Of a DNA stretch of 64,000 bases, positions 7,616 through 16,253 are shown piece after piece (the stretch's first letter is position 1; every line of letters starts with the position of its first letter). The notes beneath the pieces are model-generated. The model did not search any database. It had not been told where the DNA came from and was given only the letters and a program-made list of their open reading frames with translations. Both the position numbers and the translations under genes were made by a program. The DNA is taken from the NCBI GenBank assembly GCA_903853785.1, contig CAINUM010000063.1:4404-68403 (forward strand), given 5' to 3'. The DNA comes from Candidatus Magasanikiibacteriota bacterium. Lineage in GTDB: Bacteria > Patescibacteriota > Patescibacteriia > Magasanikbacterales > GWA2-37-8.

Positions 7616-9670
7616 TTATTTACACTCCTTATTGGAACATTTGATCTCACCTTTGAAAGTTTGGGTAAGTAGAGAACCACATTTTTCACATTTTTCACCA
7701 GTTGGTTTGTCCCAAAGCGCAAAATCACATTTAGGATATTTGTTGCAACCGTAAAATGTTTTTCCACGTTTGCTACGACGTTCTGCCAAATCTCCCTCAA
7801 GACATTTTGGACATTTTACTCCAGTGACTACGTCGATATTTTTTGTTGTTTTGCATTCTGGATAACCGGTGCAGGCCATAAATTTGCCAAAGCGACCAGT
7901 TTTAATAACCATTGGTTTACCACATTTTTCACAAACCTCTTCAGTAGTTTCATCTGGAATTTTTTCTTTTTGAGGAATTTCTTTGTCTTTAATTTTCAAA
8001 TTTTCTTTAAAAGGATGATAAAAATCAGCAATCACTGGTTGCCATTGTTTTTCGCCTCTAGCAATCGCGTCAAAGTTTTCTTCCATCTGGGCAGTAAAAG
8101 AAAAATCGACAATATTTGGAAAGTGTTGAACCAATAAATCGTTTACTACAAAAGCAACTTCGCGAGGTTTGAGGCGTTTTTTATCGTCACGTTCAACGTA
8201 GCCACGATCCTCGATAGTAGCGATGGTTGGGGCAAAAGTAGACGGTCTGCCAACACCATATTCTTCAAGAGCTTTAACCAAGGCTGCATCATTGTAGCGA
8301 GCGGGTGGTTCAGTGTGGTGCTGTTCTGTTTTTATTTCTTGGCAGTTTACTTTTTCACCATTTTCCAAATTTGGCAAAGCGTTATCTTTGCTTTTTTCTG
8401 GATATAATTTTAAGAAACCATCAAAGATTATAGTTTGGCCAGTAGCTCGGAAAATATAATTATTTGTGGAAGTAATATTTGCACCGGTCGATGCGACATC
8501 AGCAGCAGCCATCTGTGTACCCATCGCTCGATTCCAGATTAGCTCATAAAGTTTGAATTGATTTTTTTCCAAAAATGGTTCAACGATAGCTGGAGTTCGT
8601 TTAGCTTCAGTTGGACGAATAGCTTCATGGGCTTCTTGAGCATTTTTACTTTTATTGGTATAGGCACGTGGTTTTTCAAGGCTATATTTTGCACCAAATT
8701 CTTCGTCAATCACGGCTTTGGCATCTTCCAAAAATTTTGTTGATAAATTTACAGCATCCGTACGCATGTAAGTAATCAAACCATGAGAACCTTGTGAACC
8801 AAGTTCCACACCCTCATAAAGTTGTTGTGCTAGGCGCATCGTTTGTTTGGCAGAAAATCCTAAACGATTGTTGGCGTCCTGTTGTAAACTAGAAGTTGTA
8901 AATGGAGGTGGGGGATTTCGTTTGCTATTTTTCTTTTCAACTGCACTAACAGTATAAGAAACACCAACAAGGTCTGCAAATATTTTATCGGCCGTTTCCT
9001 TATTTTTAATATCCAATTTTTCTAATTTTTTTTCAGGTGTAGCCGAAAGTTTGGCTTCAAAATTTATTTTTTCTTTATTTTCAAAAATACCCTCTACAGA
9101 CCAGTATTCTTCTGGTTTAAAATCTAAAATCTCTCGTTCGCGTTCGACGGTGAGTCGCATGGCCACACTTTGTACACGACCAGCAGATAGTCCCTTGGCT
9201 ACTTTGCGCCATAAAAATGGAGATAGTTCATAGCCTACCAATCTGTCTAAAATACGTCGTGCTTGTTGAGCGTCAACCATTTTTAGATCCAGTGCTCGGG
9301 GGTTGGCAATGGCATGTTCAACAGCAGTTTTGGTAATTTCATGGAAAGCAATACGTTGGGCTTTGGCCGGATCTACACCCAATACTTGTGCCAAATGCCA
9401 GGAGATCGCTTCTCCCTCACGATCCTCATCGGTAGCGAATAGGATGTCGTCAGTTTTTTTGGCAGCGTCTTTAAGTTCTTTGATTACTTTGCTTTTGTCA
9501 CGACTATTGATGTATTGTGGTTCAAAATTATGTTCAATATCAATACCCATCTTACTTTTTGGAAGATCACGAACATGTCCAAATGATGATTTGACGACAA
9601 AACTTTTCCCTAAGAATTTGGAAATAGTTTTGGCTTTAGCCGGTGACTCTACTATGACAAGTTTTGACAT
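7616..9670 (-). CDS. topA: DNA topoisomerase I
   Basis: Type IA topoisomerase that relaxes negative supercoils. The start is set at MSKLVIVESPAKAKT, the conserved Toprim N-terminus; the reading frame is open 48 codons further upstream, but that stretch is not family-like and covers the promoter. The resulting protein has 684 residues. Toprim continues with FATDEDREGEAISWHL, the catalytic tyrosine is in HGLITYMRTDAVNLS, and AHEAIRPT is present. The C-terminus has three four-cysteine zinc modules (CEKCGKPM...CTGYPEC, CPKCLEGD...CNKYPKC, CEKCGSLL...CSNKEC), as in bacterial TopA. Confidence 0.96.
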   Translation of the reverse strand: MSKLVIVESPAKAKTISKFLGKSFVVKSSFGHVRDLPKSKMGIDIEHNFEPQYINSRDKSKVIKELKDAAKKTDDILFATDEDREGEAISWHLAQVLGVDPAKAQRIAFHEITKTAVEHAIANPRALDLKMVDAQQARRILDRLVGYELSPFLWRKVAKGLSAGRVQSVAMRLTVEREREILDFKPEEYWSVEGIFENKEKINFEAKLSATPEKKLEKLDIKNKETADKIFADLVGVSYTVSAVEKKNSKRNPPPPFTTSSLQQDANNRLGFSAKQTMRLAQQLYEGVELGSQGSHGLITYMRTDAVNLSTKFLEDAKAVIDEEFGAKYSLEKPRAYTNKSKNAQEAHEAIRPTEAKRTPAIVEPFLEKNQFKLYELIWNRAMGTQMAAADVASTGANITSTNNYIFRATGQTIIFDGFLKLYPEKSKDNALPNLENGEKVNCQEIKTEQHHTEPPARYNDAALVKALEEYGVGRPSTFAPTIATIEDRGYVERDDKKRLKPREVAFVVNDLLVQHFPNIVDFSFTAQMEENFDAIARGEKQWQPVIADFYHPFKENLKIKDKEIPQKEKIPDETTEEVCEKCGKPMVIKTGRFGKFMACTGYPECKTTKNIDVVTGVKCPKCLEGDLAERRSKRGKTFYGCNKYPKCDFALWDKPTGEKCEKCGSLLTQTFKGEIKCSNKECK

Positions 9671-9692
9671 AAAAATATTATTTTGCCCTCTT

Positions 9693-9721
9693 AAGATAAT
9701 GGATTTTGACTGAATTGTCAA
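9693..9721 (-). promoter_or_regulatory. Promoter of topA
   Basis: On the minus strand TTGACA and TATCTT are separated by 17 bases. Its -35 box overlaps that of the divergent promoter on the other strand, within the imperfect palindrome TTGACTGAATTGTCAA. Confidence 0.65.
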
Positions 9722-9735
9722 TTTTATGGTAAAAT
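9706..9735 (+). promoter_or_regulatory. Promoter of the acidic hypothetical gene
   Basis: TTGACT and TAAAAT with an 18-base spacer, about 28 bases before the start codon. It diverges from the topA promoter and shares the -35 region with it, so the two promoters could compete for polymerase. Confidence 0.65.
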
Positions 9736-9763
9736 TTATGCAGAAATAATTATAAATATTTAT

Positions 9764-10474
9764 ATGAGTGATGATGAAAAAGGAAAAGGTAAGTGGGCAA
9801 ATTGGAAGGCGCAAGGAGGTGATGTGCCCGGTGGTTTGTACGAAGATGAAGAACCGGAAATAATTTTTGCGATGCCACCTGTTTCGCGTTTAATATCCGA
9901 TGAAGAACCTACCCCACTAATGGGGCAAGTGTCTGTTAAAAATAAGACAGCCCACCCAGCCCAAGAAATTACTTTAGATCAGATTCAAGATAGATTAAGA
10001 ATGGAATCAGGTCGAGCTGCTGGGATGAAACGAGAAATGGAAAGTGAAAAACAGGGTGCGAAAGAATTAGAAGATATATTCGAAGCGGTAGAAGCTGGGA
10101 ACGAAAGTGTAATAAAAGGCTTGATCGTGAGGGAGTTCGGAAATGTTGAATTTGACAACTTAAATGACATGCAGATTCGTTTAGATGATTTTTTCTCTGG
10201 AAGCAGAGATCTGAGTGTTAATATCGATCTGACCAAATCACCGCCTAAAAACAAAAAAATGAGTTTTGTTTTCAGACCCCGAGTTGCCGGCGCAGCACCA
10301 TTTGTAGAAGTAACGTTGGTAAATGAAACTGGACTCGGTAAAGCTAAAAACGAAACTATTACTCATGTTGGAAGTGTAAAAATTGTCAATCCAGATGGGT
10401 CACCCTATGTTGCCGCGGCTAAAGAAAAGAAAACAAATTGGTTTTCTGGAATGTTTGGAAAAAAGAAAAAATAA
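9764..10474 (+). CDS. Hypothetical soluble protein, CPR-type
   Basis: A 236-residue protein I do not recognise. It opens with a charged, low-complexity segment (MSDDEKGKGKWANWKAQGGDVPGG), has a likely helical middle (residues about 70-120, DQIQDRLRMESGRAAGMKRE) and then a beta-rich part (SFVFRPRVAGAAPFVEVTLVN). It ends with a Lys-rich tail, GMFGKKKK. There is no signal peptide or membrane helix. It stands alone between divergent topA and convergent dprA, with its own promoter and terminator. Confidence 0.6.
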   Translation: MSDDEKGKGKWANWKAQGGDVPGGLYEDEEPEIIFAMPPVSRLISDEEPTPLMGQVSVKNKTAHPAQEITLDQIQDRLRMESGRAAGMKREMESEKQGAKELEDIFEAVEAGNESVIKGLIVREFGNVEFDNLNDMQIRLDDFFSGSRDLSVNIDLTKSPPKNKKMSFVFRPRVAGAAPFVEVTLVNETGLGKAKNETITHVGSVKIVNPDGSPYVAAAKEKKTNWFSGMFGKKKK

Positions 10475-10481
10475 TTTTTTT

Positions 10482-10510
10482 AAAATAACCCTGATATCCA
10501 GGGTTATTTT
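10482..10510. terminator. Bidirectional terminator
   Basis: A perfect 12-bp stem, AAAATAACCCTG and CAGGGTTATTTT, with a 5-base loop and T-runs on both sides. It lies between the convergent ends of the acidic hypothetical gene and dprA and can serve both. Confidence 0.92.
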
Positions 10511-11583
10511 TTTATATAATTCATTCCACCAACATTTTTAATTGATCCTTTAATTTCCATTAATATTAAAGTAGAACTAACCACAGAACTATCGAGCTTG
10601 CTCTCTAAAATGATCATATTTATATTTTTCGGCTCTTTGGTTAAATATTTTAGAATATTGTTTTCTACTTCATTATCACCAGTAGATTCAAAGGTCGGAG
10701 TTACTTGTTTAACGGTTTGTAAATTCAGTGCTTCCAAAATATCATTTGGTTCGGTTATCATTTTGGCGCCAAATTTTATAAGATTATTTGGGCCGGATCC
10801 AGTGGGGGAGGTCGTCGCATGAGGTACGGCCATAACTTCGCGATTGTAATCAAGAGCACAGCGAGAAGTGATGAGTGCTCCGGATTTTATCGGTGCCTCA
10901 ATAACTAGAGTTCCTAAACTTAATCCGGCTACAATACGATTACGCGCCGGAAAAGAATATTGAGTAGGTAAAAATCCAGGCGGATATTCAGAAATCAATG
11001 CACCGCCATTATATAATATTTTTTCAGATAGTTGTTTATGTGCAGATGGGTAAACACTCTGCCGATCGATACCAGAACCTAACACGGCTAAAGTTATACC
11101 GTTGGCCGCTAGTGCGGTATTGTGTGCTACACCGTCAATACCAAGAGCTAGCCCACTGACAATTACCACGCCTTGGCGAGCGATTGGCATCACCAGGTCT
11201 TCACAGATTATTTTACCGTAGGTCGTCATACGTCTTGTACCAACGACCGCGAGAGTCGGCATTTCGGTTGGTGGTAATGTCCCGCGATAAAAAAGAGTGT
11301 GTGGAGGGTCGTTAATTTCAGATAGAAGAACTGGATAATAGTTGTCACCCAAAGAAACTGTTTGAATATTTTCTTTTATTAAGTTTTCGAGTATTTTTTC
11401 GATAGGATTTTTGTCGCGCCAAGTTAAAAATTCAGAGGCAATATTTTCTTCCAAGCCGGCTTTAAGCAGTTCGTCTAATTCTGTAATATGTAAATTTTGA
11501 AAATCAGTAAAATGAATTTTTAAAGCAGTGTAACGTTTGTAAGTAATTTTTGGAAAGTGAGCTAGCCAAGCGTGATAATTCAT
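10504..11583 (-). CDS. dprA: DNA processing protein DprA
   Basis: Loads RecA on incoming single-stranded DNA during natural transformation. The 359 residues contain the Rossmann-like DprA core: LAVVGTRRMTTYGK, VSGLALGIDGVAHNTAL, LGSGIDRQSVYPSAHKQLSE, YPPGFLPTQYSFPARNRIVAGLS and SGALITSRCALDYNREVMAVPH. An N-terminal helical part (1-90) and a C-terminal winged-helix-like segment (from about residue 300) flank the core. Natural transformation is thought to be a main route of DNA uptake in CPR. The reading frame begins NYHAWLAHFPKIT, which suits the usual start. Confidence 0.95.
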   Translation of the reverse strand: MNYHAWLAHFPKITYKRYTALKIHFTDFQNLHITELDELLKAGLEENIASEFLTWRDKNPIEKILENLIKENIQTVSLGDNYYPVLLSEINDPPHTLFYRGTLPPTEMPTLAVVGTRRMTTYGKIICEDLVMPIARQGVVIVSGLALGIDGVAHNTALAANGITLAVLGSGIDRQSVYPSAHKQLSEKILYNGGALISEYPPGFLPTQYSFPARNRIVAGLSLGTLVIEAPIKSGALITSRCALDYNREVMAVPHATTSPTGSGPNNLIKFGAKMITEPNDILEALNLQTVKQVTPTFESTGDNEVENNILKYLTKEPKNINMIILESKLDSSVVSSTLILMEIKGSIKNVGGMNYIKK

Positions 11584-11647
11584 AATTAAATAATGAATTA
11601 ATTTTTATTAGTTACAGTATATCATATTTGTAATTGTCTTGAAATTA

Positions 11648-11673
11648 AAAAAGAGACCCGATAGTCTCTTTTT
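11648..11673 (-). terminator. Terminator downstream of pth
   Basis: A 10-bp stem, AAAAAGAGAC and GTCTCTTTTT, with a 6-base loop; on the minus strand it ends in a T-run 12 bases after the pth stop. It closes the LCP-der-pth unit. Confidence 0.88.
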
Positions 11674-11684
11674 AAAATTATATT

Positions 11685-12224
11685 TTATTCAACTGCTGAC
11701 AATCTTTTTATTTCTACTGCGGCATGGTCCATAGCAGTTTGTAAAAGTTTGAATTCTTCTTTAGTAAATTTATTTAAAACAAAGTTACTAATTACTTCAA
11801 TTTTTTCTTTTTCCACCGGTCCAACTCCGATGCGTATGCGGGTAAAATCTTGTGTACCAATATGCTCGATAATAGATTTTATTCCGTTGTGTCCTGCTGC
11901 ACCACGATTTGTTTGTACGCGAATTTCTCCAACTGGAATATCTTTGTCATCATGCACGATCACAATGTCCTTGGCGGCTAAACGATAAAAATTTAACATG
12001 ATACTAACTGAAATGCCAGAATTGTTCATGAAAGTCTGGGGCTTTGCCAATATCACTTTATTGCGTCCGACTTTATAATCAAAAACCTCAGCCTGAAGTT
12101 TTGAAGATTTTTTGGAAGATAGATTTTCTGATTCAGCAAATCTATCCAAAGTTAGCCAGCCAGCATTGTGGCGAGTTAATTCAAATTCTTTACCTGGATT
12201 TCCAAGACCGACGATGAGCTTCAT
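11685..12224 (-). CDS. pth: Peptidyl-tRNA hydrolase
   Basis: Frees tRNA from peptidyl-tRNAs dropped by the ribosome. The 179 residues begin MKLIVGLGNPGKEFELTRHNAGW, which contains the catalytic His and the conserved N of the family. They continue with LAKPQTFMNNSGISV, IVIVHDDKDIPVGEIR and RGAAGHNGIKSI. The length is somewhat short but normal. It lies 11 bases after der in a minus-strand operon. Confidence 0.95.
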   Translation of the reverse strand: MKLIVGLGNPGKEFELTRHNAGWLTLDRFAESENLSSKKSSKLQAEVFDYKVGRNKVILAKPQTFMNNSGISVSIMLNFYRLAAKDIVIVHDDKDIPVGEIRVQTNRGAAGHNGIKSIIEHIGTQDFTRIRIGVGPVEKEKIEVISNFVLNKFTKEEFKLLQTAMDHAAVEIKRLSAVE

Positions 12225-12235
12225 AATTTCTAATT

Positions 12236-13606
12236 TTATCTTCTAGTCTTAGTGAGCTTAATAACGATCGGTGCTGCAAAAAAACTAAATTGATCTCTTA
12301 GGCGATTTTCCAAATAATGAACATAAGACATGTTCAAAGATGTTTTGTATTTGATAAACAATTCGAAAATTGGTGGGTTGGAATTGATTTGACGGAAGCC
12401 CAAAATCTTTGGATGATTTACGCCTTTGCCACGAGATGGTAAATGATCTTTGGTAACATGACGAATAAATTCTTCACAAACTTCTTCGGATAGCTCAGTG
12501 TGACGTTCTTCCCAAGCTTGTTTTATTAAAGGAAATAGTTGATGGATGCGATAGCTAGTTTTTGAACTCACAAACGCAATTGGAGCGTAAGCAATATGTG
12601 GAAAATATTTCATGATTTTTTCTTTCACATCGTTACGGAAAGAATCAGTATTATCTTCACTCAAATCCCATTTATTAACTACGATAATTACACTCTTGGT
12701 ACTTTCACGCAACAATCCACCAAGTTGTTGGTCTTGGTCAGTGATAGGGGATGAAGTATCTAGTAAAAATAAAACAATATCAGCACGTTTCATCACCTCA
12801 ATACTTTTGCCGATACCAACACGCTCAAGTAATCCAGAAACTTTGGCCTTACGACGTATACCAGCAGTATCGATAAATAATATATGATCGCCGTCAACTT
12901 CCACAAGAGTGTCGTGCGGTTCACGAGTGGTATGAGGCATGTCTGAAACAATCACACGTTCTTCACCGATCAATCTATTGAATAGAGATGATTTACCAAC
13001 GTTTGGTTTGCCTAACAAAGCTACTTTAATTGGTTCGATATCTGGTAATAACTGTGGTTTTTTGATAGTTTTCTTTAAAAGTGAAAAAATCTTTTCCATA
13101 AGATCACCTAGTCCAGAACCATTCTGGGCAGAGATAGCAATTGGTTGTCCAAAACCAAGCGACAACCATTCACGTTCATATTTTAAGGAATGTTGAACTG
13201 GATTGTCAGCTTTGTTTGATACTAAAATAACTGGACAATCTTTACGTTTTTGTAATAAAAGTTTGGCTAGTTCTCTTTCTTGTGGTAAAAGCCCGTCTTT
13301 GATATCTGTTACAAACACAATTACGTCTGCTTCTTTGAGAGCCGCTTCAGTTTGTTTGATGATATCTTCTTCCAAGGGCACATCGTCTGAAAAGGTAAGA
13401 CCACCAGTGTCAACAATACGGATGTGGCGACCGCGCCAAAGACACTTGCCTTCATTGCGGGTGCGAGTCGTACCCGGGATATCCGAAACTAAAGCCTTGT
13501 CACTTTCGGTGAGACGATTGAAAAGTGTAGATTTTCCTACATTAACACGACCGACAAGGGCAATGGTAGGTAATTCTAGGTCAACGATTTTTGCTAATGT
13601 TGCCAT
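12236..13606 (-). CDS. der: Ribosome-assembly GTPase Der (EngA)
   Basis: Two tandem GTPase domains and a KH-like C-terminus, needed for 50S assembly. The first G domain has GRVNVGKSTLFNRL, DTGGL and SNKAD. The second (from about residue 190) has GKPNVGKSSLFNRL, DTAGIRRK and NKWD. The KH-like part ends LRDQFSFFAAPIVIKL. The 456-residue length is typical. It lies between the LCP gene (one base gap) and pth, so these probably form one transcript. Confidence 0.96.
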   Translation of the reverse strand: MATLAKIVDLELPTIALVGRVNVGKSTLFNRLTESDKALVSDIPGTTRTRNEGKCLWRGRHIRIVDTGGLTFSDDVPLEEDIIKQTEAALKEADVIVFVTDIKDGLLPQERELAKLLLQKRKDCPVILVSNKADNPVQHSLKYEREWLSLGFGQPIAISAQNGSGLGDLMEKIFSLLKKTIKKPQLLPDIEPIKVALLGKPNVGKSSLFNRLIGEERVIVSDMPHTTREPHDTLVEVDGDHILFIDTAGIRRKAKVSGLLERVGIGKSIEVMKRADIVLFLLDTSSPITDQDQQLGGLLRESTKSVIIVVNKWDLSEDNTDSFRNDVKEKIMKYFPHIAYAPIAFVSSKTSYRIHQLFPLIKQAWEERHTELSEEVCEEFIRHVTKDHLPSRGKGVNHPKILGFRQINSNPPIFELFIKYKTSLNMSYVHYLENRLRDQFSFFAAPIVIKLTKTRR

Positions 13607-13607
13607 A

Positions 13608-15104
13608 TTATTCTTTGTTAACGCTTAAATCCGATCCCAAAATGATCAGTATATCGGCTTCTGTATTAAATTTTAAATTTGGATTTGTCTCTTCTGTGCT
13701 AGAATTTATGTTATTACTACCATTTTTTATCCATTCTGGCAAGACCGTCTCCACTCGGGCGGTAATTTCTTTTTGAAGAGCTGTAACAATGTCATTGGAA
13801 AGCTTCGGATTAACTACATATATAGTAGTCATATCGATAGGACGTTTTGGACTATTGGCAGCTGGTAAAGTAGAAAATCCTTTTTCTTGAAGATCTTGTT
13901 GGTATTTAGCCGCAAGACCGGCTCTCCAGGTACCGTTTAAGATTTGGATTTTACCTGTAGGGAAAATAGATTTGTTTTCGGTAGACAAATTTTGAGCAAT
14001 TTTGACATGATTGCTGTCAAAAACATTTTCTATAGCCAAATTAATGTCGTCAAAATTTCCAGTGCGAGGAGCTAAAATATAGGCACCGCTATCCGCTATG
14101 TAAGATTTTAAGAATCCGTTTTCTGAATTATCCAACACCAGCATTTTAATATTTTTATCAGCATCTTTGGCCAGGTTGGCTAAATACATCATTTGACCAA
14201 AATTTAAATTGGTAGTTATGTGTGAAGATAAAGATTGTAGAATACTTTGAACACGAACTGGATTTGTATAAGTTCCAACAGATAAAAGTTTTTCTTTTAA
14301 AGCTGAGATCATCAGCTGTTGGCGACGAGAACGAGCAAAATCTGAGCCTTCACCATTATTACCATGGCGAGAACGAGCAAAATCTAAAGCTCGTTCACCA
14401 TTCATAGCTTGAACACCCGCATCAAATGTTAAAGTTCGATAAGAATAATTTGGACCAGGGAATTCGTAATCAACAAATGAACGTGGAACATTTACGGTCA
14501 CACCACCAACCTCGTCGATTATTTCTTGAAAAGCAGTAAAATCGACGCGAGCATAATACGGAATTTCCGCCCCAAAAGTTTTGGCGAAAATATCACGAGC
14601 GTATTCACCGCCAGACCCAGCTGCTTGAGCTTCGCCAAAAGAATCCGCGGAATTAATTTTTCTAACACCGTGATTACCGATGGTTACCCCTAAATCTCGA
14701 GGTACGGAAATCATTGCTACTTCATTGGTACTAGGTTTGATGCTTAGAATTATGTTGGTATCAGATAAATACGGGCCATCATGACCTGCACCACCAATGC
14801 CTAACAATAAGATATTAATGCGATCGTCTTTTTGTCCTTCAAGTACGTTGTCGGCATGAAAAATAAAATTTTTGACTGTTTGTAATATGCCGACATTTTT
14901 TGGTTTTAGGGTGGTTAAGTCGTAATTTGCCGGATCGTCAGACCATTTAGCGAGTGAATAGTTACGATAAGTATTGCAACCGACGATGAACAAAAGCCCG
15001 ACTATAATAAAAAATAGCCAAAACAGTTTTTTTCTTTTTGGCTTAGGTTCGTCCAGTTCCAGTTTCTGTGGTTCTAGTAAATTTATTGGGTCTTTTGTTA
15101 ACAT
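13608..15104 (-). CDS. LytR-CpsA-Psr (LCP) family cell wall protein
   Basis: Probably transfers a wall polymer to peptidoglycan outside the membrane. The 498 residues have a cytoplasmic N-terminus, one membrane helix near residues 29-46 (WLFFIIVGLLFIVGC) and then the LCP core. The core shows INILLLGIGGAGHDGPYLSDTNIIL, ISVPRDLGV, YYARVDFTAFQEIIDEVGGV and ALDFARSRHGNNGEGSD with the conserved arginines. A LytR_C-like domain follows near residues 385-460 (IQILNGTWRAGLAAKYQQDL). The C-terminal tail is acidic and Asn-rich. Confidence 0.92.
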   Translation of the reverse strand: MLTKDPINLLEPQKLELDEPKPKRKKLFWLFFIIVGLLFIVGCNTYRNYSLAKWSDDPANYDLTTLKPKNVGILQTVKNFIFHADNVLEGQKDDRINILLLGIGGAGHDGPYLSDTNIILSIKPSTNEVAMISVPRDLGVTIGNHGVRKINSADSFGEAQAAGSGGEYARDIFAKTFGAEIPYYARVDFTAFQEIIDEVGGVTVNVPRSFVDYEFPGPNYSYRTLTFDAGVQAMNGERALDFARSRHGNNGEGSDFARSRRQQLMISALKEKLLSVGTYTNPVRVQSILQSLSSHITTNLNFGQMMYLANLAKDADKNIKMLVLDNSENGFLKSYIADSGAYILAPRTGNFDDINLAIENVFDSNHVKIAQNLSTENKSIFPTGKIQILNGTWRAGLAAKYQQDLQEKGFSTLPAANSPKRPIDMTTIYVVNPKLSNDIVTALQKEITARVETVLPEWIKNGSNNINSSTEETNPNLKFNTEADILIILGSDLSVNKE

Positions 15105-15154
15105 ATAGTAGGAAAATCATACCATAAAATATCATAAAAAGCAACTTGTCGGGG

Positions 15155-15183
15155 TTGATTTATTTTTTTCTTTGTGATAGAGT
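15155..15183 (+). promoter_or_regulatory. Promoter upstream of the tRNA remnant
   Basis: TTGATT and TAGAGT with a 17-base spacer, ending about 18 bases before the tRNA-like segment. It would transcribe the remnant and then the membrane protein gene. Confidence 0.5.
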
Positions 15184-15201
15184 AAATTCGAACTCAAATC
15201 A

Positions 15202-15240
15202 GGATGATTAGCTCAGCTGGTTCGAGTCCAGTATCATCCA
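15202..15240 (+). pseudogene. tRNA remnant lacking the anticodon arm (minihelix-like)
   Basis: The 5' GGATGAT pairs perfectly with the 3' ATCATCC, as in an acceptor stem, followed by A. Between them are TAGCTCA, the usual start of a D arm, and GCTGG-TTCGAGT-CCAGT, a complete T arm with a standard 7-base loop. The rest of the D arm, the anticodon arm and the variable loop are absent, leaving 39 bases. CTGGTT is common to D loops and T arms, so a deletion between two such copies would give exactly this product. It could still be transcribed from the promoter just upstream. The parental tRNA cannot be identified. Confidence 0.7.
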
Positions 15241-15258
15241 CGGGTTAAAATTATTTCT

Positions 15259-15762
15259 ATGCCAAAGAATATTTTAAAAGAGGAGATCAATATTGGAGAA
15301 GTCCAATATGAGTGGACGGTAAAGGAATACGAGCAGCATGAGCGAAATCAAAAATGGTATTGGGTGATGGGAGCGATTGGAATTGCCATTACGGTTTACG
15401 CAGTGTTGTCTGCCAATTATCTATTTGCGTTGATTACAGTCTTGTTTGGGATAATTTTATTCATGCAAGATATGGTGACGCCAATGGATGTGTATTTTGC
15501 AATAACCAATACTGGAGTAGTGATTGGAAAAAAGTATTATCGCTACAGTGAATTTACAACTTTTTGGATGATATACAATCCGCCAGTTACCAAGAATTTG
15601 TATTTTTCACAGGACAATGTTTTGAACCACCGCATTCAAGTGCCATTGTATGATTATGATCCGATGCCAATTCGCGAATATTTAGCTCTATATATGGAAG
15701 AGGATTTAGAGCAAGAAGAAGAGCCACTTAGCGAACGCATGGGTAGAATATTGAAAATATAG
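15259..15762 (+). CDS. Membrane protein with two helices, hypothetical
   Basis: A 167-residue protein of unknown function. An N-terminal soluble stretch with EYEQHERNQKWYWV is followed by two adjacent membrane helices (VMGAIGIAITVYAVLSA and YLFALITVLFGIILFMQDM, about residues 35-75). A C-terminal beta-rich part (FAITNTGVVIGKKYYRYSEF) looks like a small PH-like barrel, and the tail is acidic. It begins 18 bases after the tRNA remnant and ends 13 bases before tRNA-Arg, so it may be on a shared transcript. Confidence 0.75.
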   Translation: MPKNILKEEINIGEVQYEWTVKEYEQHERNQKWYWVMGAIGIAITVYAVLSANYLFALITVLFGIILFMQDMVTPMDVYFAITNTGVVIGKKYYRYSEFTTFWMIYNPPVTKNLYFSQDNVLNHRIQVPLYDYDPMPIREYLALYMEEDLEQEEEPLSERMGRILKI

Positions 15763-15775
15763 TAAAGAAGTTCCT

Positions 15776-15847
15776 GCACCCATCGTTCAATGGATAGGAC
15801 ATTGGCCTGCGAAGCCGAAAATTTAGGTTCGACTCCTAATGGGTGCA
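15776..15847 (+). tRNA. tRNA-Arg (anticodon GCG)
   Basis: Full cloverleaf: acceptor GCACCCA/TGGGTGC with A as discriminator, D stem GTTC/GGAC with GG in the loop, anticodon stem TTGGC/GCCGA with loop CTGCGAA, T stem TTAGG/CCTAA with loop TTCGACT. The anticodon is GCG, which reads CGC and CGU arginine codons directly. The usual bacterial tRNA for these codons has ACG and needs A-to-I editing. CCA is not encoded (ACAA follows). A terminator follows four bases later. Confidence 0.95.
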
Positions 15848-15850
15848 CAA

Positions 15851-15879
15851 AAAAACGCTTTTATCAAAAGGCGTTTTTT
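15851..15879 (+). terminator. Terminator after tRNA-Arg
   Basis: AAAAACGC pairs with GCGTTTTT around an A/T-rich loop, and a six-T run follows. Confidence 0.85.
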
Positions 15880-15897
15880 ATTTGTTTATGTTCTGGA

Positions 15898-15926
15898 TTG
15901 ATTTTTTCAAATATCATTGGTATACT
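15898..15926 (+). promoter_or_regulatory. Promoter of GC-rich unit A
   Basis: TTGATT and TATACT with a 17-base spacer. The expected transcript starts near 15933, just before a hairpin at 15941-15959 (CCTGT/ACAGG with an inner GC/GC pair and an AAGA loop). Confidence 0.75.
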
Positions 15927-15987
15927 TTTTTTGTTTGATGCCTGTTGCAAGAGCACAGGAAATCCAGTCTACAACTTGGAGGTTTCG

Positions 15988-16218
15988 ATGAAGTTGATCG
16001 CACACGCTGTCCATATTCCATTTTTGTTCTGTCTGCTCGGCGGGGTTCGTCTTTCAGCAGTGATCTGCCCCCCCATCTCGCTGGTTCCGTCCAGCGACCC
16101 GTGGCCGCGAATGCCGCAGAACACCGATCGTCATCGTGGTCGGCGTGAGTTCGTGTCGGCGGTCGCCAACGCCCAACGCATCGCTCAGCGCAACTCCAAT
16201 GGGTGCCGCCGCCGCTAG
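15988..16218 (+). CDS. Small GC-rich ORF of mini-unit A
   Basis: A 76-residue ORF starting MKLIAHAVHIPFLFCLLGGV and ending in an Arg-rich tail (RNSNGCRRR). The start was chosen because GGAGG lies five bases upstream, a strong Shine-Dalgarno site where nearby genes have none. The first 30 residues are hydrophobic enough for a weak signal or membrane segment. The composition is strikingly GC-rich (CCG, GCG, CGC codons) compared with the AT-rich genome, pointing to foreign origin or strong constraint. No family is recognised. Several other frames are also open in this GC-rich stretch, so the ORF may not be translated, and the unit could be an RNA gene. Confidence 0.45.
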   Translation: MKLIAHAVHIPFLFCLLGGVRLSAVICPPISLVPSSDPWPRMPQNTDRHRGRREFVSAVANAQRIAQRNSNGCRRR

Positions 16219-16253
16219 CCGGCGCTGAACCCTTGTTGGTATCAAACCCCGCT

